Part shown: positions 1-12,218 of the stretch, in pieces
How positions within the stretch are numbered: the first letter of the stretch is position 1
Layout: the number at the start of each line of letters is the position of its first letter
DNA from: an uncultured Ilumatobacter sp.
Lineage (GTDB): Bacteria > Actinomycetota > Acidimicrobiia > Acidimicrobiales > Ilumatobacteraceae
Reading direction: 5' to 3'
Assembly: GCA_938091165.1 (NCBI GenBank)
Contig: CALKNK010000033.1
Coordinates: 1 to 41,290 of the forward strand
Length of the DNA: 41,290 bases
Program-made: the position numbers and the translations under genes
Notes under the pieces: generated by a model
What the model was told of the DNA's origin: nothing
What the model saw: only the letters and a program-made list of their open reading frames with translations
Databases searched by the model: none

Positions 1-118
1 TTGCCGGCACCTTCTTCGCTGGCACCTTCTTTGCCGGCACCTTCTTCGCTGGCACCTTCTTCGCTGGCACCTTCTTTGCCGGCACCTTCTTCGCTGGCAC
101 CTTCTTCGCTGGAGTCTT
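1..118. repeat. 15-bp tandem repeats encoding the KKVPA tail
   Basis: Seven near-identical 15-bp units, followed by a degenerate one, start the window. They alternate between two forms that differ at two or three bases. On the minus strand they encode the Lys-Lys-Val-Pro-Ala tail of the NYN ribonuclease. The array continues beyond the window, so copy number is unknown and may vary between strains. Confidence 0.85.
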
Positions 119-1267
119 TCTGGCAGGAATCCGCTCGACGGTGCCCGTGTTGGATCCTGAGACCGGCTTGGCCGCAGTCTTCTCTAAAGCAGCCGTTTTC
201 TTGACGGCCTTCGTTCTACGATTTGAGGTCTGTTCGGCGGGGCCCACCTCGGGCGCTGTTGCCTCGTCGAACTTCTCTGCGTCTCCTCTGGCCTGGTCTG
301 CTTCAGACTCGGCGATCGCGGATTCCGCCATGTCGGGCAGGGCGCAATCAATGCTGCGTCTGCTGCCGTTAAAGCTCACGACGACTGCCGTGACCGAATC
401 CCCAATTTTCATAATCGACTTCGCGCTCCGCGGCGTCGGTTCGCCCATCATTCGCAGCGGGATGTAACCGCGTACGTCATTGTTAATCAAGGTGTAGGCG
501 CCGTGCGACGAATAGGAGTCGACGACGCCGGTGACGCTGGTGCCCACCGGGTGATGCTCGACAAACTCAAGGAACGGCAGCAATTCATTGACCGGCTCAC
601 CACCGCGAGACGGGCGTCTCTCCTGCTGCTGTTTCGATTCAGCTGGCTTAGCCACCTGCTTCTTAGCTGAAGGTGGCGGACTCTTTGGTACAGGCATTGG
701 TGCGTTCGCCTCAGGACTCCCAACGCGGGCCACGCCCTTTTCTTCTTGTTTGGGACCGTTGTTCCGGCCGCTGCGACCACGGCCCGAGCCAGCGCCCGAA
801 CTCCCTGACCCTCGGGTGGCTTTCCGGCTGACCGGTCCGCGTACCGGGGTGCGTGCAACCCAGACCCAACCGACATGCGGGACCGGTTTGCCACCAATCA
901 GTCGACCTTCGTCGAAGAGCCAGTCGTAATCGCCGTGGAACTCCTGAAATGAGTCGTTCGAGAGGACTGTTGATCCAGCTTTGTCAGCAATCCCAAGAAC
1001 GAAAGCGTCGCCACGTCCGACCGCACCCGCTGGCGGGGCGACCAACTCGTTGTTCGAGATGCCTTCTTCGAATTCCTTGGATTCTTTTTTATCGATGCGA
1101 TGACCAAACGTCGCATCGACGACCACTGTGATTTCGGTATCAGGATTTTCTTCCATGAAGCTCATCACCGCTTCACTGAGCTGTTTAAGGCTCGGCATCG
1201 ACCGGCCTTCGGTCGCAAGGTTGGACCCGTCAACCACAACGTGAGCGGGTCCTTTGCTGGCGTTCAT
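1..1267 (-). CDS. NYN-domain (Zc3h12a-like) ribonuclease with S1-like domain and Lys-rich repeat tail, C-terminus cut by window edge
   Basis: I read this frame open from ATG 1267-1265 (in-frame stop at 1273-1271) to the window edge, 422 residues without a stop. Residues 1-140 match the NYN/PIN-like Zc3h12a ribonuclease pattern: a hydrophobic strand then DGSN (Asp13), Asp51 after VVV, GRGDAFVLGIA (Asp87) and VLSNDSF (Asp105), the acidic residues that bind the catalytic metal in this family. Residues about 140-230 are a Gly/Ser/Arg then Pro/Lys/Gln linker. Residues about 233-308 look like an S1/OB RNA-binding domain (GTSVTGVVDSYSSHGAYTL, then GDSVTAVVVSF). An Ala/Glu-rich stretch follows, and from residue about 378 repeats of KKVPA, histone H1-like, run off the edge. 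Inferred role: single-stranded RNA cleavage or RNA quality control. No partner gene is visible. Domain calls are from motifs only. Confidence 0.8.
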   Translation of the reverse strand, partial: MNASKGPAHVVVDGSNLATEGRSMPSLKQLSEAVMSFMEENPDTEITVVVDATFGHRIDKKESKEFEEGISNNELVAPPAGAVGRGDAFVLGIADKAGSTVLSNDSFQEFHGDYDWLFDEGRLIGGKPVPHVGWVWVARTPVRGPVSRKATRGSGSSGAGSGRGRSGRNNGPKQEEKGVARVGSPEANAPMPVPKSPPPSAKKQVAKPAESKQQQERRPSRGGEPVNELLPFLEFVEHHPVGTSVTGVVDSYSSHGAYTLINNDVRGYIPLRMMGEPTPRSAKSIMKIGDSVTAVVVSFNGSRRSIDCALPDMAESAIAESEADQARGDAEKFDEATAPEVGPAEQTSNRRTKAVKKTAALEKTAAKPVSGSNTGTVERIPARKTPAKKVPAKKVPAKKVPAKKVPAKKVPAKKVPAKKVPA

Positions 1268-1439
1268 GATTCAGTTATCTCGTTCCTGTAAACGGGGCCC
1301 GACAAATTCGGGCCTCCGGATCGCCGAGTGGGCAACCGTGTGAGTGATTCGACCTCGCAACGGGCACCGGTCGTGTTCGCACCAGGTAGCCAGAAGCCGA
1401 GTCGGGACTTCGTACGCCCCCATCGTAGGCTCCCCAACC

Positions 1440-2072
1440 ATGGTTCGAGCGGTTCTCTGGGATTTTGGCGGCGTAATTCTGACGAGTCCGTTCGATGCAT
1501 TCAATGACTACGAGGAGGCGCACAACCTTCCAGCCGACTTCATCCGGTCTGTCAACACGCATAACCCGGACTCGAATGCGTGGGCGCTCCTCGAAAGAAA
1601 TGACATCACTCCAAGTGAATTCGACTCTTTGTTTGCCACCGAATCACTGGCACTTGGTCATCGAATTCCAGGAGTCGATATCCTCGCCCTCCTGTCGGGA
1701 TCGGTGCGACCGGAGATGGAAGCCGCGCTTGACGCTGTCATCGCAGCTGGCTATGTCACCGCTTGCCTCACGAACAATGTGGTCTCCGACGACACGGGCG
1801 CAACGAAGCGCTCCGATGTCGCAAAGGTGATGGCAAAGTTTGACCACGTGGTCGAGTCGAGCAAGGTTGGGGTTCGAAAGCCTGAACCCCGGTTCTATGA
1901 GATCGCGTGTGAGCTTGCCGGAGTCGAACCCAGTGAGTGTGTCTTCCTCGACGACCTCGGCATCAACTTGAAGCCGGCACGAGCGATGGGCATGCTGACC
2001 ATCAAGGTTGGCAAGCCCGGACCGGCTTTGGACGAATTAACTACGATCCTCGGGATACCTCTCAAAGACTGA
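1440..2072 (+). CDS. HAD-superfamily hydrolase, subfamily IA
   Basis: A 210-residue haloacid dehalogenase-like hydrolase, cytoplasmic. I chose ATG 1440 rather than an in-frame start 96 bp upstream because the HAD motif I (VLWDFGGVI) should sit at the N-terminus. Motif II is CLTNN, the motif III lysine is in SKVGVRKPEPRFYE, and motif IV is VFLDDLGINLKPA. Motif I is D-F-G rather than D-x-D, so the general acid Asp is replaced by Gly. That is seen in the subgroup related to the N-terminal domain of epoxide hydrolase and to ACAD10. The substrate cannot be predicted. It converges on kgd with a gap of only a few bases. Confidence 0.85.
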   Translation: MVRAVLWDFGGVILTSPFDAFNDYEEAHNLPADFIRSVNTHNPDSNAWALLERNDITPSEFDSLFATESLALGHRIPGVDILALLSGSVRPEMEAALDAVIAAGYVTACLTNNVVSDDTGATKRSDVAKVMAKFDHVVESSKVGVRKPEPRFYEIACELAGVEPSECVFLDDLGINLKPARAMGMLTIKVGKPGPALDELTTILGIPLKD

Positions 2073-2077
2073 CGCGG

Positions 2078-5722
<3,645 letters not shown>

Positions 5723-5913
5723 GGCCTGCAGGTTACCTTCCTGGTTTCAGCCCTTCCCATCTCAATGCGATACATCACTCATTAGGAAAATGGAGGTCGT
5801 CGTCCGCGTCTCGATGCGCTCAAAATCCAGACGACCCGACACATCGGTGCCGAGCACTCCTGCAGCACCAGGCGACGCACCCGGCAGCCAAAACACCTTC
5901 GACGGATTGGTTT

Positions 5914-6807
5914 TCAGATTCGTTCGAGAACGTCGTCGTCGAACAAGGGCGTAATACCCTGCTCGACGACATCAGCACGTAACTCATCAGCGGTCGGAGC
6001 GACAAGACTGCCCGACGCTGCGGTAACGACCATTGGAAGCAGCCGTGCATCACTCGTCGTATTCAGGAACATCTGCGAATGAGACAAGACATAGCGAACA
6101 GCTCGGCTGATCGGCTCAGGATCGGTCAGCGGGTCGTACCAACTGAACCTCCCGGGGCCGAAGGTAGCGCCGTCTGACCACCGACCGCGGGCGACCGCTT
6201 TAATGGTCTGCACCGCTATTTCGCGCTCGGAACACAATTCGAGGAGCGCCTCGACGTCCGTGCGGTACGCCGGGCTTTCCAGCAGCACAAAGTTGACCGG
6301 CAACAGGACCGCAGCGAAGTCGAACCGTTCGAGGCTGCGCAGATGCATCCCCGCGATACGCAGCCCGTGGCCGGTGACGCCGACGTGAGAGATGAGGCCT
6401 TCGTCCCGAGCAGTTGCGAGCGCTTCAACAGCACCGCCCGGCGCAAAAGCTCGCTCCCACTCGTCTTCTTCGACAAGGTTGTGGAGTTGCACCAAGTCAA
6501 TGTGGTCGACACCCATCCGATCGAGTGATTTCTCGAGTTCGACGCGTGCACCGTCGCCGCTGCGACGCCCCGTCTTCGTTGCCAAAAAAATCTCTGAACG
6601 ATGCTCTGCCAGCCAGGGCTTGAGCCGGTCCTCAGAGACACCGTATGAAGCGGCTGTGTCGATGTGGTTAATCCCCCACTCGCCGACCGAGGCCATAGTT
6701 GCATCCGCGCGCTCTTGACTCATTGCACCAAGAGCCGCAGCGCCAAAAATGACGCGCGTTGAGTTGTGTCCTGTCTTGCCGAATGGTGCAGTCGGAAGTG
6801 CTGTCAT
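5914..6807 (-). CDS. Aldo/keto reductase family protein
   Basis: A 297-residue cytoplasmic NAD(P)H-dependent oxidoreductase of the AKR fold. The catalytic tetrad is visible as Asp50 and Tyr55 (HIDTAASYG), Lys78 (LATKTGR) and His109 (VQLHN). The N-terminus LPTAPFGKTGHNSTRVIFGAAALG is typical of the family. The substrate is not predictable; such proteins reduce aldehydes, ketones or sugars. It lies upstream of kgd on the same strand with a spacer of about 190 bp, so co-transcription is possible but not shown. Confidence 0.9.
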   Translation of the reverse strand: MTALPTAPFGKTGHNSTRVIFGAAALGAMSQERADATMASVGEWGINHIDTAASYGVSEDRLKPWLAEHRSEIFLATKTGRRSGDGARVELEKSLDRMGVDHIDLVQLHNLVEEDEWERAFAPGGAVEALATARDEGLISHVGVTGHGLRIAGMHLRSLERFDFAAVLLPVNFVLLESPAYRTDVEALLELCSEREIAVQTIKAVARGRWSDGATFGPGRFSWYDPLTDPEPISRAVRYVLSHSQMFLNTTSDARLLPMVVTAASGSLVAPTADELRADVVEQGITPLFDDDVLERI

Positions 6808-7003
6808 GGGCCGAAAGTAGCTGAGGCGGGGCTCAACCGCATGGTTGCACCGATCGCTTTGACTCGAGGCGAACGATGACCCGCGACCCGGATGGCACGG
6901 TGACTTTCGACATCGGTCAGCCGGCAGATCTCAACAACCGTCGGCCTGGGATTTCGACCTCGAGATCCGAAACACGCCCGGCCGCACGCGCTGGACCACG
7001 TCG
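6808..7003. other. Spacer with no recognisable gene
   Basis: Part of the 600-bp region between the AKR and ettA genes. Reading frames on both strands are rich in Arg/Pro and show no family motif. The downstream part of the same spacer holds a gene remnant, so this part may be the unrecognisable 5' portion of it. Confidence 0.4.
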
Positions 7004-7235
7004 ATGCGACTCGCATCGGCCGTGTCAGCGACTGGTGCCTGCGGAGTCTTTGGAGGAACTTGGCCCAGCCCACAACGAAATCCGCGAGATGCGTCACCTC
7101 ACCGACAAGCCGTTCGGCTTGAACCCTGCGCAGGCCTGCGTGCAGGACCCAGCCGTCGCTGACTCGGCAATTCTCCTGACCCCAACTTTGGTGCAATACG
7201 TTCGCCGCACTGGCGCTGTTGGGCTGAGTTACTAA
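7004..7235 (+). pseudogene. Nitronate monooxygenase remnant, truncated and frameshifted
   Basis: From 7004 the frame encodes MRLASAVSATGACGVFGGTW, which matches the early core of nitronate monooxygenases / 2-nitropropane dioxygenases (typically AVSxAGGLGVxGG). Around 7050-7065 the match moves to another frame and continues as AHNEIREMRHLTDKPFGLN, the conserved next segment (IRxxRxxTDKPFGVN). It then loses similarity and stops at 7235. The flavin-binding N-terminus and the whole C-terminal half are missing. It is read directly from the sequence and family recognition is from memory of conserved motifs. It most probably does not make a functional enzyme. Confidence 0.6.
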
Positions 7236-7408
7236 GCGCATTGAGTCGGTCGAATCGGTTGCTGCCACCGTCACCAAGACCGTGGGTGGCTTCGCCTAGA
7301 CCACCGCTTGGCTTCAAGGCTGACCGATCGGACACGGTCGGTTCCATTCAGCTCAAGTGACGTAGGGGCGCCGCCAACGACTGAACGGCGTCGCTAGCCT
7401 TCGCACCT

Positions 7409-9082
7409 ATGGCGCACGAGTTCATCTATCAGGCCTACAAGCTGAAGCGGGTTTACCCCCCAGACAAAACGGTCCTCGAAAATATTTCACTCTCCTTCTA
7501 TCCTGGCGTCAAAATTGGCGTGCTTGGCAGCAACGGCGCAGGTAAGTCGTCTCTTTTGAAGATCATGGCGGGCCTCGACGACGGCTTCCAAGGCGAAGCT
7601 CGCCTCACCGCTGGCCACTCCGTCGGCTATCTGGCCCAAGAGCCCCAACTCGACCCAAATAAGACTGTTCGCGACAACGTCATGGACGGCGTCGCCGAAG
7701 TCCAGTCGATCATCGACGATTACAACGCCGTAATGGCAAAGTGGGCCGACCCTGATGCCGACTACGACAAGATCGGCAAGCAGCAAGCTTCGCTCGAAGA
7801 CAAGATCGCCGCAACGGACGCGTGGAGCCTTGATCGCAACGTCGAGATCGCCATGGACGCCTTGCGTTGCCCACCCGATGATGCCGACGTCACCGTGCTA
7901 TCCGGCGGCGAGCGCCGCCGAGTTGCTCTATGTCGCCTTCTGCTCTCGCAGCCAGATCTGCTGCTACTCGATGAACCCACTAACCATCTCGATGCCGAAT
8001 CAGTTGACTGGCTCGAACGTTTTCTTGGCGACTACGCAGGCACCGTGGTAGCCATCACCCACGACCGCTACTTCCTCGACAATGTGGCCCAGTGGATCCT
8101 GGAACTTGACCGCGGCCGCGGCATTCCGTTTGAGGGCAACTACTCGAGCTGGCTTGAACAAAAACATGATCGTCTCCTTCGTGAAGAGCGCGGCAACGAG
8201 GTTCGTCAGCGCACCTTGGCTCGAGAACTCGAATGGGTCCGACTGGGTCAGAAGGGACGCCAGGCAAAAGGAAAGGCGCGTCTCGCGGCATACGAAAAGC
8301 TGCATGCTGAAGCCAAAGCAGCTGAGACACAGGACTCAAAGCTGCAGATCACGATCCCTGCCGGTCGTCGCCTCGGTGACCAAGTCATCGAGGTCGAAGG
8401 GCTGAGTAAGGGCTTCGGTGATCGTCTTTTGATAGATGACCTGTCGTTTTCCCTCCCACCTGCTGGAATTGTGGGCATCATCGGTCCAAATGGTGCCGGC
8501 AAATCAACGTTGTTCAAGATGCTCGCAGGCCGCGAGGAACCTGATTCCGGCTCGATCAAGATCGGAGACACCGTTGACCTCAGCTACGTCGACCAGGACC
8601 GCGACGACCTCGACGCCGACGCAACCGTCTACGACGAGATCACCGGCGGCGGCGAAGTGCTCGAAGTCGGTGGCCGCGAAATCCACGGCCGCGCGTACGT
8701 GTCGAGCTTCAACTTCAAGGGCACCGATCACGGCAAGCGGGTTGGAGATCTGTCCGGCGGCGAGCGCAACAGGGTCCATCTCGCAAAGCTGTTGAAGTCA
8801 GGCGGCAATGTGCTGCTGCTCGACGAGCCGACCAATGATCTCGATGTCGACACGCTCCGGGCGCTCGAATCAGGTCTTGAGTCGTTCCCTGGGTGTGCCG
8901 TGGTCATCTCCCACGATCGTTGGTTTCTTGATCGCATCGCTACCCACGTACTGGCGTTCGAGGGCGACAGTCAGGTGCGCTGGTTCGAGGGCAACTTCAG
9001 CGAGTACGAAACGCGCCGCAAGCAAGAACTCGGCTCCAGCGCCGATCAGCCGCACCGTATTCGGTACAAGAAGCTGAACTGA
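7409..9082 (+). CDS. ettA: Energy-dependent translational throttle protein EttA (ABC-F ATPase)
   Basis: A 557-residue soluble ABC-F protein with two ATP-binding cassettes. The first has Walker A GSNGAGKSS (residues 40-48), signature LSGGERRRVALCRLL and Walker B LLLLDEPTNHLDA. The second has GPNGAGKST, LSGGERNRVHLAKLL and NVLLLDEPTNDLDV. The P-site tRNA-interaction linker between them is rich in charged residues (RLGQKGRQAKGKARLAAYEKL, about residue 275). The start MAHEFIYQAYKLKRVYPPDKTVL is characteristic of EttA. It binds the ribosomal E site and gates entry into elongation according to ATP/ADP ratio. It is monocistronic here. No transmembrane segments are present, so it is not a transporter. 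Confidence 0.95.
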   Translation: MAHEFIYQAYKLKRVYPPDKTVLENISLSFYPGVKIGVLGSNGAGKSSLLKIMAGLDDGFQGEARLTAGHSVGYLAQEPQLDPNKTVRDNVMDGVAEVQSIIDDYNAVMAKWADPDADYDKIGKQQASLEDKIAATDAWSLDRNVEIAMDALRCPPDDADVTVLSGGERRRVALCRLLLSQPDLLLLDEPTNHLDAESVDWLERFLGDYAGTVVAITHDRYFLDNVAQWILELDRGRGIPFEGNYSSWLEQKHDRLLREERGNEVRQRTLARELEWVRLGQKGRQAKGKARLAAYEKLHAEAKAAETQDSKLQITIPAGRRLGDQVIEVEGLSKGFGDRLLIDDLSFSLPPAGIVGIIGPNGAGKSTLFKMLAGREEPDSGSIKIGDTVDLSYVDQDRDDLDADATVYDEITGGGEVLEVGGREIHGRAYVSSFNFKGTDHGKRVGDLSGGERNRVHLAKLLKSGGNVLLLDEPTNDLDVDTLRALESGLESFPGCAVVISHDRWFLDRIATHVLAFEGDSQVRWFEGNFSEYETRRKQELGSSADQPHRIRYKKLN

Positions 9083-9142
9083 GACTGTGAGTTGTCGCAG
9101 CGACGCCGACGCCAAGTCTGCGTCAGCACGCCTGCGGCTGAC

Positions 9143-9979
9143 TCAAACGTGAGTATTGAGTTCGAACCGATCAAGGATCGCGTGAACTACCGCCGCCCAA
9201 ATCGCCGAAGTTGGCTTCAGGGCGGCCTTATGCGTTTCGCCCGGCACCAGCACCACATCCGCTACATCACCCGCAGAGCGTGCTGCCTCAACGAAAGCAG
9301 TCGAGTGACTTGGGTCCACCGTAGTGTCGGCCTCGCCGTGAACGCAGAGGATCGGCGTACCGAGCGGAAGCATGTGGATTGGTGAAGTAGTTAACCAACG
9401 GCTGGATTCGGGAGCGCGAGCGGTGAGGTCCCGGACCGGCTGGAACCCTTTTGACCACATGCGTTCGAGATCGGTGGGACCGGCCATCGACACAGCGAGC
9501 GCCGGCGAAACGTTTGCGGTCGCCGAACCGATGAGAGCCAGGTGGCCTCCTGCGGAATGCCCGACGACTACGACTCGATCTGGGTCAACAATGGTGCCCA
9601 AAGCGTTATTTGTGATCAGTTCGATGGCCGTTCGGGCGTCGTTGAAGGTCTCGGGCCAGCCGCCCCCGCCCCCGAGGCGACCCACACGGCGATAGTCGAC
9701 GTTGAACAGCCCCCAGCCCCGCCGAGTGACGTCACGTGCAAGCAAGCACATTACCCACCGGTTGTATGGCCAACTCCACGATCCGCCATGTAGGAGCACG
9801 ATTGTTGGTGATGCTGGACGGCCAGTTTCTTCCCGCTTTGGTGGACGGTACACCCCAACCTGATGCCGGCTTGGGCCGTATCGGATCTTGCGCGCCAATC
9901 TTTTCACGGACGCAGTCGCCTCACCGTCAACTTCCAAGTCATTACCCGGTGCAGTTGCTCGGTCGAAGGCCGTCCACAC
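9143..9979 (-). CDS. Alpha/beta hydrolase, BD-FAE / esterase-lipase type
   Basis: A 278-residue alpha/beta hydrolase fold protein. The oxyanion-hole motif is LLHGGSW (residues 62-68), the nucleophile elbow GHSAGG (Ser142), the acid Asp218 in HGEADTTVDP, and the base His250 in GETHKAAL. The HGG plus GxSxGG arrangement is that of carboxylesterases and kynurenine-formamidase-like enzymes. No signal peptide is seen, so it is likely cytoplasmic. The substrate is unknown. It converges on ettA and diverges from the CysQ-like gene. Confidence 0.88.
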   Translation of the reverse strand: MWTAFDRATAPGNDLEVDGEATASVKRLARKIRYGPSRHQVGVYRPPKREETGRPASPTIVLLHGGSWSWPYNRWVMCLLARDVTRRGWGLFNVDYRRVGRLGGGGGWPETFNDARTAIELITNNALGTIVDPDRVVVVGHSAGGHLALIGSATANVSPALAVSMAGPTDLERMWSKGFQPVRDLTARAPESSRWLTTSPIHMLPLGTPILCVHGEADTTVDPSHSTAFVEAARSAGDVADVVLVPGETHKAALKPTSAIWAAVVHAILDRFELNTHV

Positions 9980-10136
9980 ATGTCAGAATATGTCATCAGC
10001 CATTGGGAAAGAAGCCTCACTTTGAAGGCTGCGGACGGCTCGCAGCACTGTCCGAAGATGACACTGCAGTTCCCTGTTATTCCGCTCACCCATTTGCGAT
10101 GGTGTGAGAGTCACACGGACCAGTCAGAATGCTCCA

Positions 10137-10901
10137 ATGCCGAGCGCCTCACCCGTCGCCGAGACGGATGCCCAGTTGGCGACTCGACTCGCTGTCGAAG
10201 CTGGCGAGCTGCTGGTCGCGCTTCGTGCGGACATGTTTGCTGCGGGTGCCTCGATTTGGGATGTACGGGATGCTGGAGACGCTGCTGCTCAGCAATACCT
10301 TGCGGGCGAACTACAGACGCACCGCGCCGAAGATGCAGTGCTGTCAGAGGAGGGACGCGAGGACGTGCGCAGGCACGAAGCCGATCGAGTGTGGATCATT
10401 GATCCACTCGACGGCACACGCGAGTACGGCGAGTCGGGCCGCCACGACTGGGCTGTTCATGTTGCCCTTTGGGAACGAACCAACTTCGGCGCTGCGGCGG
10501 TCAGCCTGCCGGCCGTTGACCTGGTCTTTTCCACCGACCCACCCGCTCCGATGCCGAAGCGGGCCCGCGACCGGCCGCGGCTAGTCACGTCACGCAGCCG
10601 CGCCCCGTATGCGGCGGTGCTTGTGGCCGAAGGCCTCAGCTGCGATGCGGTACGACTCGGGTCTGCGGGAGCCAAGGCCATGGCTGTCGTGATGGGAGAA
10701 GCCGACATCTACGTGCATGATGGCGGGATGTATCAGTGGGATTCCGCCGCTCCGGCAGCCGTCGCAATGGCTGCAGGATTCCACGCGAGCCGAGTCGACG
10801 GTTCACCGCTTGTCTACAACGAGCGCGATCCCTGGCTGCCCGACTTCTTCGTGTGCCGCCCCGAGTTGGTAGATGGCGTCCTGAAAGCGATCTGGGGGTG
10901 A
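10137..10901 (+). CDS. cysQ: CysQ-like 3'(2'),5'-bisphosphate nucleotidase / inositol monophosphatase family
   Basis: A 254-residue Mg-dependent phosphatase. Metal-binding motifs are SEEG (residues 70-73), IIDPLDGT (87-94) and WDSAAP (201-206). The CysQ-like spacing and the GSAGAK segment (about 175-180) favour a 3'-phosphoadenosine phosphatase, which recycles PAP from sulfate assimilation, over a true inositol phosphatase. The distinction is not certain. I chose ATG 10137; an in-frame GTG at 10104 would add 11 residues and no clear ribosome site decides. The stop overlaps the GTG start of the next gene, so translation is probably coupled. Confidence 0.85.
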   Translation: MPSASPVAETDAQLATRLAVEAGELLVALRADMFAAGASIWDVRDAGDAAAQQYLAGELQTHRAEDAVLSEEGREDVRRHEADRVWIIDPLDGTREYGESGRHDWAVHVALWERTNFGAAAVSLPAVDLVFSTDPPAPMPKRARDRPRLVTSRSRAPYAAVLVAEGLSCDAVRLGSAGAKAMAVVMGEADIYVHDGGMYQWDSAAPAAVAMAAGFHASRVDGSPLVYNERDPWLPDFFVCRPELVDGVLKAIWG

Positions 10902-11776
10902 CTAACTTGCCGGGCGTCTCACCAGCCACTCCGTCAACCGCTGGCCTGCAAACCGCTGGTGAGGCAACAGCGGTCCGCTGGGAGGTGGACGGCCCGGTCG
11001 CAACCGTGTGGTTGCATCGCCCTCACCGCCATAACGCCTGGACAGGCAAGATGCACGGCGAGTACCGCCAGGTGATGGCTGACCTTGAACATCGCAATGA
11101 CCTCCGCGCCGTCGTCGTTACCGGCACTCCCCCGGCCTTCTGCGTTGGCGGCGATTCCGAGGCCTTGGCAGGCCACGTCGATAAAGGCGGCTACAACACC
11201 GGGTTACCATCAGAGGTCGCTCAGCCAGGGGGAGGCGACCGACTCGACGCCGATTTCGCTTGGCAGTTGGGCTACCGGCTGCCGATCATCGCAGCCGTCA
11301 ACGGAGCTTGCGCTGGAGTCGGCTTGGCGCTCGCACTTTTTTCCGACCTGCGTTTTGGTGCCGCAACTGCCAAACTCACCACTGCTGCACCCAAACTTGG
11401 GCTGCCTGCCGAGTATGGCATGAGCTGGACGCTTCCGCGACTCATCGGCGTGGCTCGTGCCTCTGATCTACTGCTTTCAGGGCGCATCGTGACAGTGGCT
11501 GACACCGCTGATTGGGGTCTCTGGAACGGCGTCGAAGCCGACGGTGACGCTTCGTTGGCTGCTGCCCGGCAGTACGCCTGTGATCTCGCAGCTTCAACCG
11601 GACCTCTCGCTGTAGCAACCACTAAACAGCAGATTGCTAATGATGTGCTTCGTCACGATCCGGCCGGGTCAGTCAAGGAGTCGATTCATCTCCTCGACGT
11701 TGCGATGGGAACCGCCGAATATGCCGAGGGAATTGCGGCGTTGCGCGAGAAGCGTCCACCGAATTTCTCGCTCTGA
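10898..11776 (+). CDS. Enoyl-CoA hydratase/isomerase (crotonase) family protein
   Basis: A 292-residue crotonase-fold protein starting at GTG 10898 in a GTGA overlap with the CysQ-like gene. A longer open frame extends upstream inside that gene but lacks family similarity. Motifs include VTGTPPAFCVGGDSEAL (oxyanion hole), AAVNGACAGVGLALALFSDLRFG, and PAEYGMSWTLPRLIG (second catalytic-position Glu). The first hydratase Glu position appears as a hydrophobic residue in GVGLALA, so it may be an isomerase or another acyl-CoA enzyme rather than a classical hydratase. It probably acts in fatty-acid or CoA-thioester degradation. Confidence 0.88.
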   Translation: MTNLPGVSPATPSTAGLQTAGEATAVRWEVDGPVATVWLHRPHRHNAWTGKMHGEYRQVMADLEHRNDLRAVVVTGTPPAFCVGGDSEALAGHVDKGGYNTGLPSEVAQPGGGDRLDADFAWQLGYRLPIIAAVNGACAGVGLALALFSDLRFGAATAKLTTAAPKLGLPAEYGMSWTLPRLIGVARASDLLLSGRIVTVADTADWGLWNGVEADGDASLAAARQYACDLAASTGPLAVATTKQQIANDVLRHDPAGSVKESIHLLDVAMGTAEYAEGIAALREKRPPNFSL

Positions 11777-11792
11777 GCGCTGTTCCGATTCG

Positions 11793-11812
11793 AGACAGTT
11801 GCCAAACTGTCT
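11793..11812 (+). terminator. Hairpin after the CysQ/crotonase operon
   Basis: AGACAGTT, loop GCCA, AACTGTCT: a perfect 8-bp stem with a 4-base loop, 16 bases after the crotonase stop codon. No U-run follows, so it may be a weak or L-shaped terminator, as is common in actinobacteria, or an mRNA 3'-end stabiliser. Confidence 0.45.
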
Positions 11813-12218
11813 GCATTGTGGCGTCGAACCCGTCGTCAGCGGCACACACGATGCCAATGACGCCATCTACCGCAAGCGGCCGATCAGTAGTCACTCAGCG
11901 AAAGGTCACATCCGATAACGCTCCCAGGGACTTTCTTGTCTTCTGTTGTTCGACGGAATGACATTGGCACTCGGCGGGCTCGTCTGAGCTGTTTGCGGCA
12001 AGATTGCAGCATCGTGGCTGGGTGCGTTCTTTGTCTTATTTGGGCTCCTGCTGGCCATTTTTGCGTCATCAACTTTGTCATTATCGATGTCACCGCGTCG
12101 GCAGTGTTCTAGCCATGGTTCTTGCGATCAGCATCCCTCGCTGAGATGGGGGCCTTGCGCTCAGCTCACGCTCAAGAACATCTCGACGGCCAGCACGAGT
12201 AACACCATCGCCTGCGCC
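11813..12218. other. Spacer with a possible membrane-protein remnant
   Basis: No intact gene is seen. On the plus strand at about 11958-12080 a frame interrupted by one TGA encodes MTLALGGLV, stop, then a hydrophobic run (SWLGAFFVLFGLLLAIFA). The match to a second membrane-like run (VINFVIIDVTASAVF) continues in another frame. This looks like decayed membrane-protein coding sequence, but I cannot name a family. Confidence 0.3.

Noticed and set aside
1..467. Plus-strand frames at the left edge, including one with Pro-Ala-Ser repeats
   Set aside because: They are the complement of the KKVPA-encoding repeats and of the S1-like domain of the minus-strand NYN ribonuclease, which is open across the whole region with conserved motifs.
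6804..7277. 157-codon minus-strand frame next to the AKR gene
   Set aside because: It runs antisense to the nitronate monooxygenase remnant and shows no family motif.
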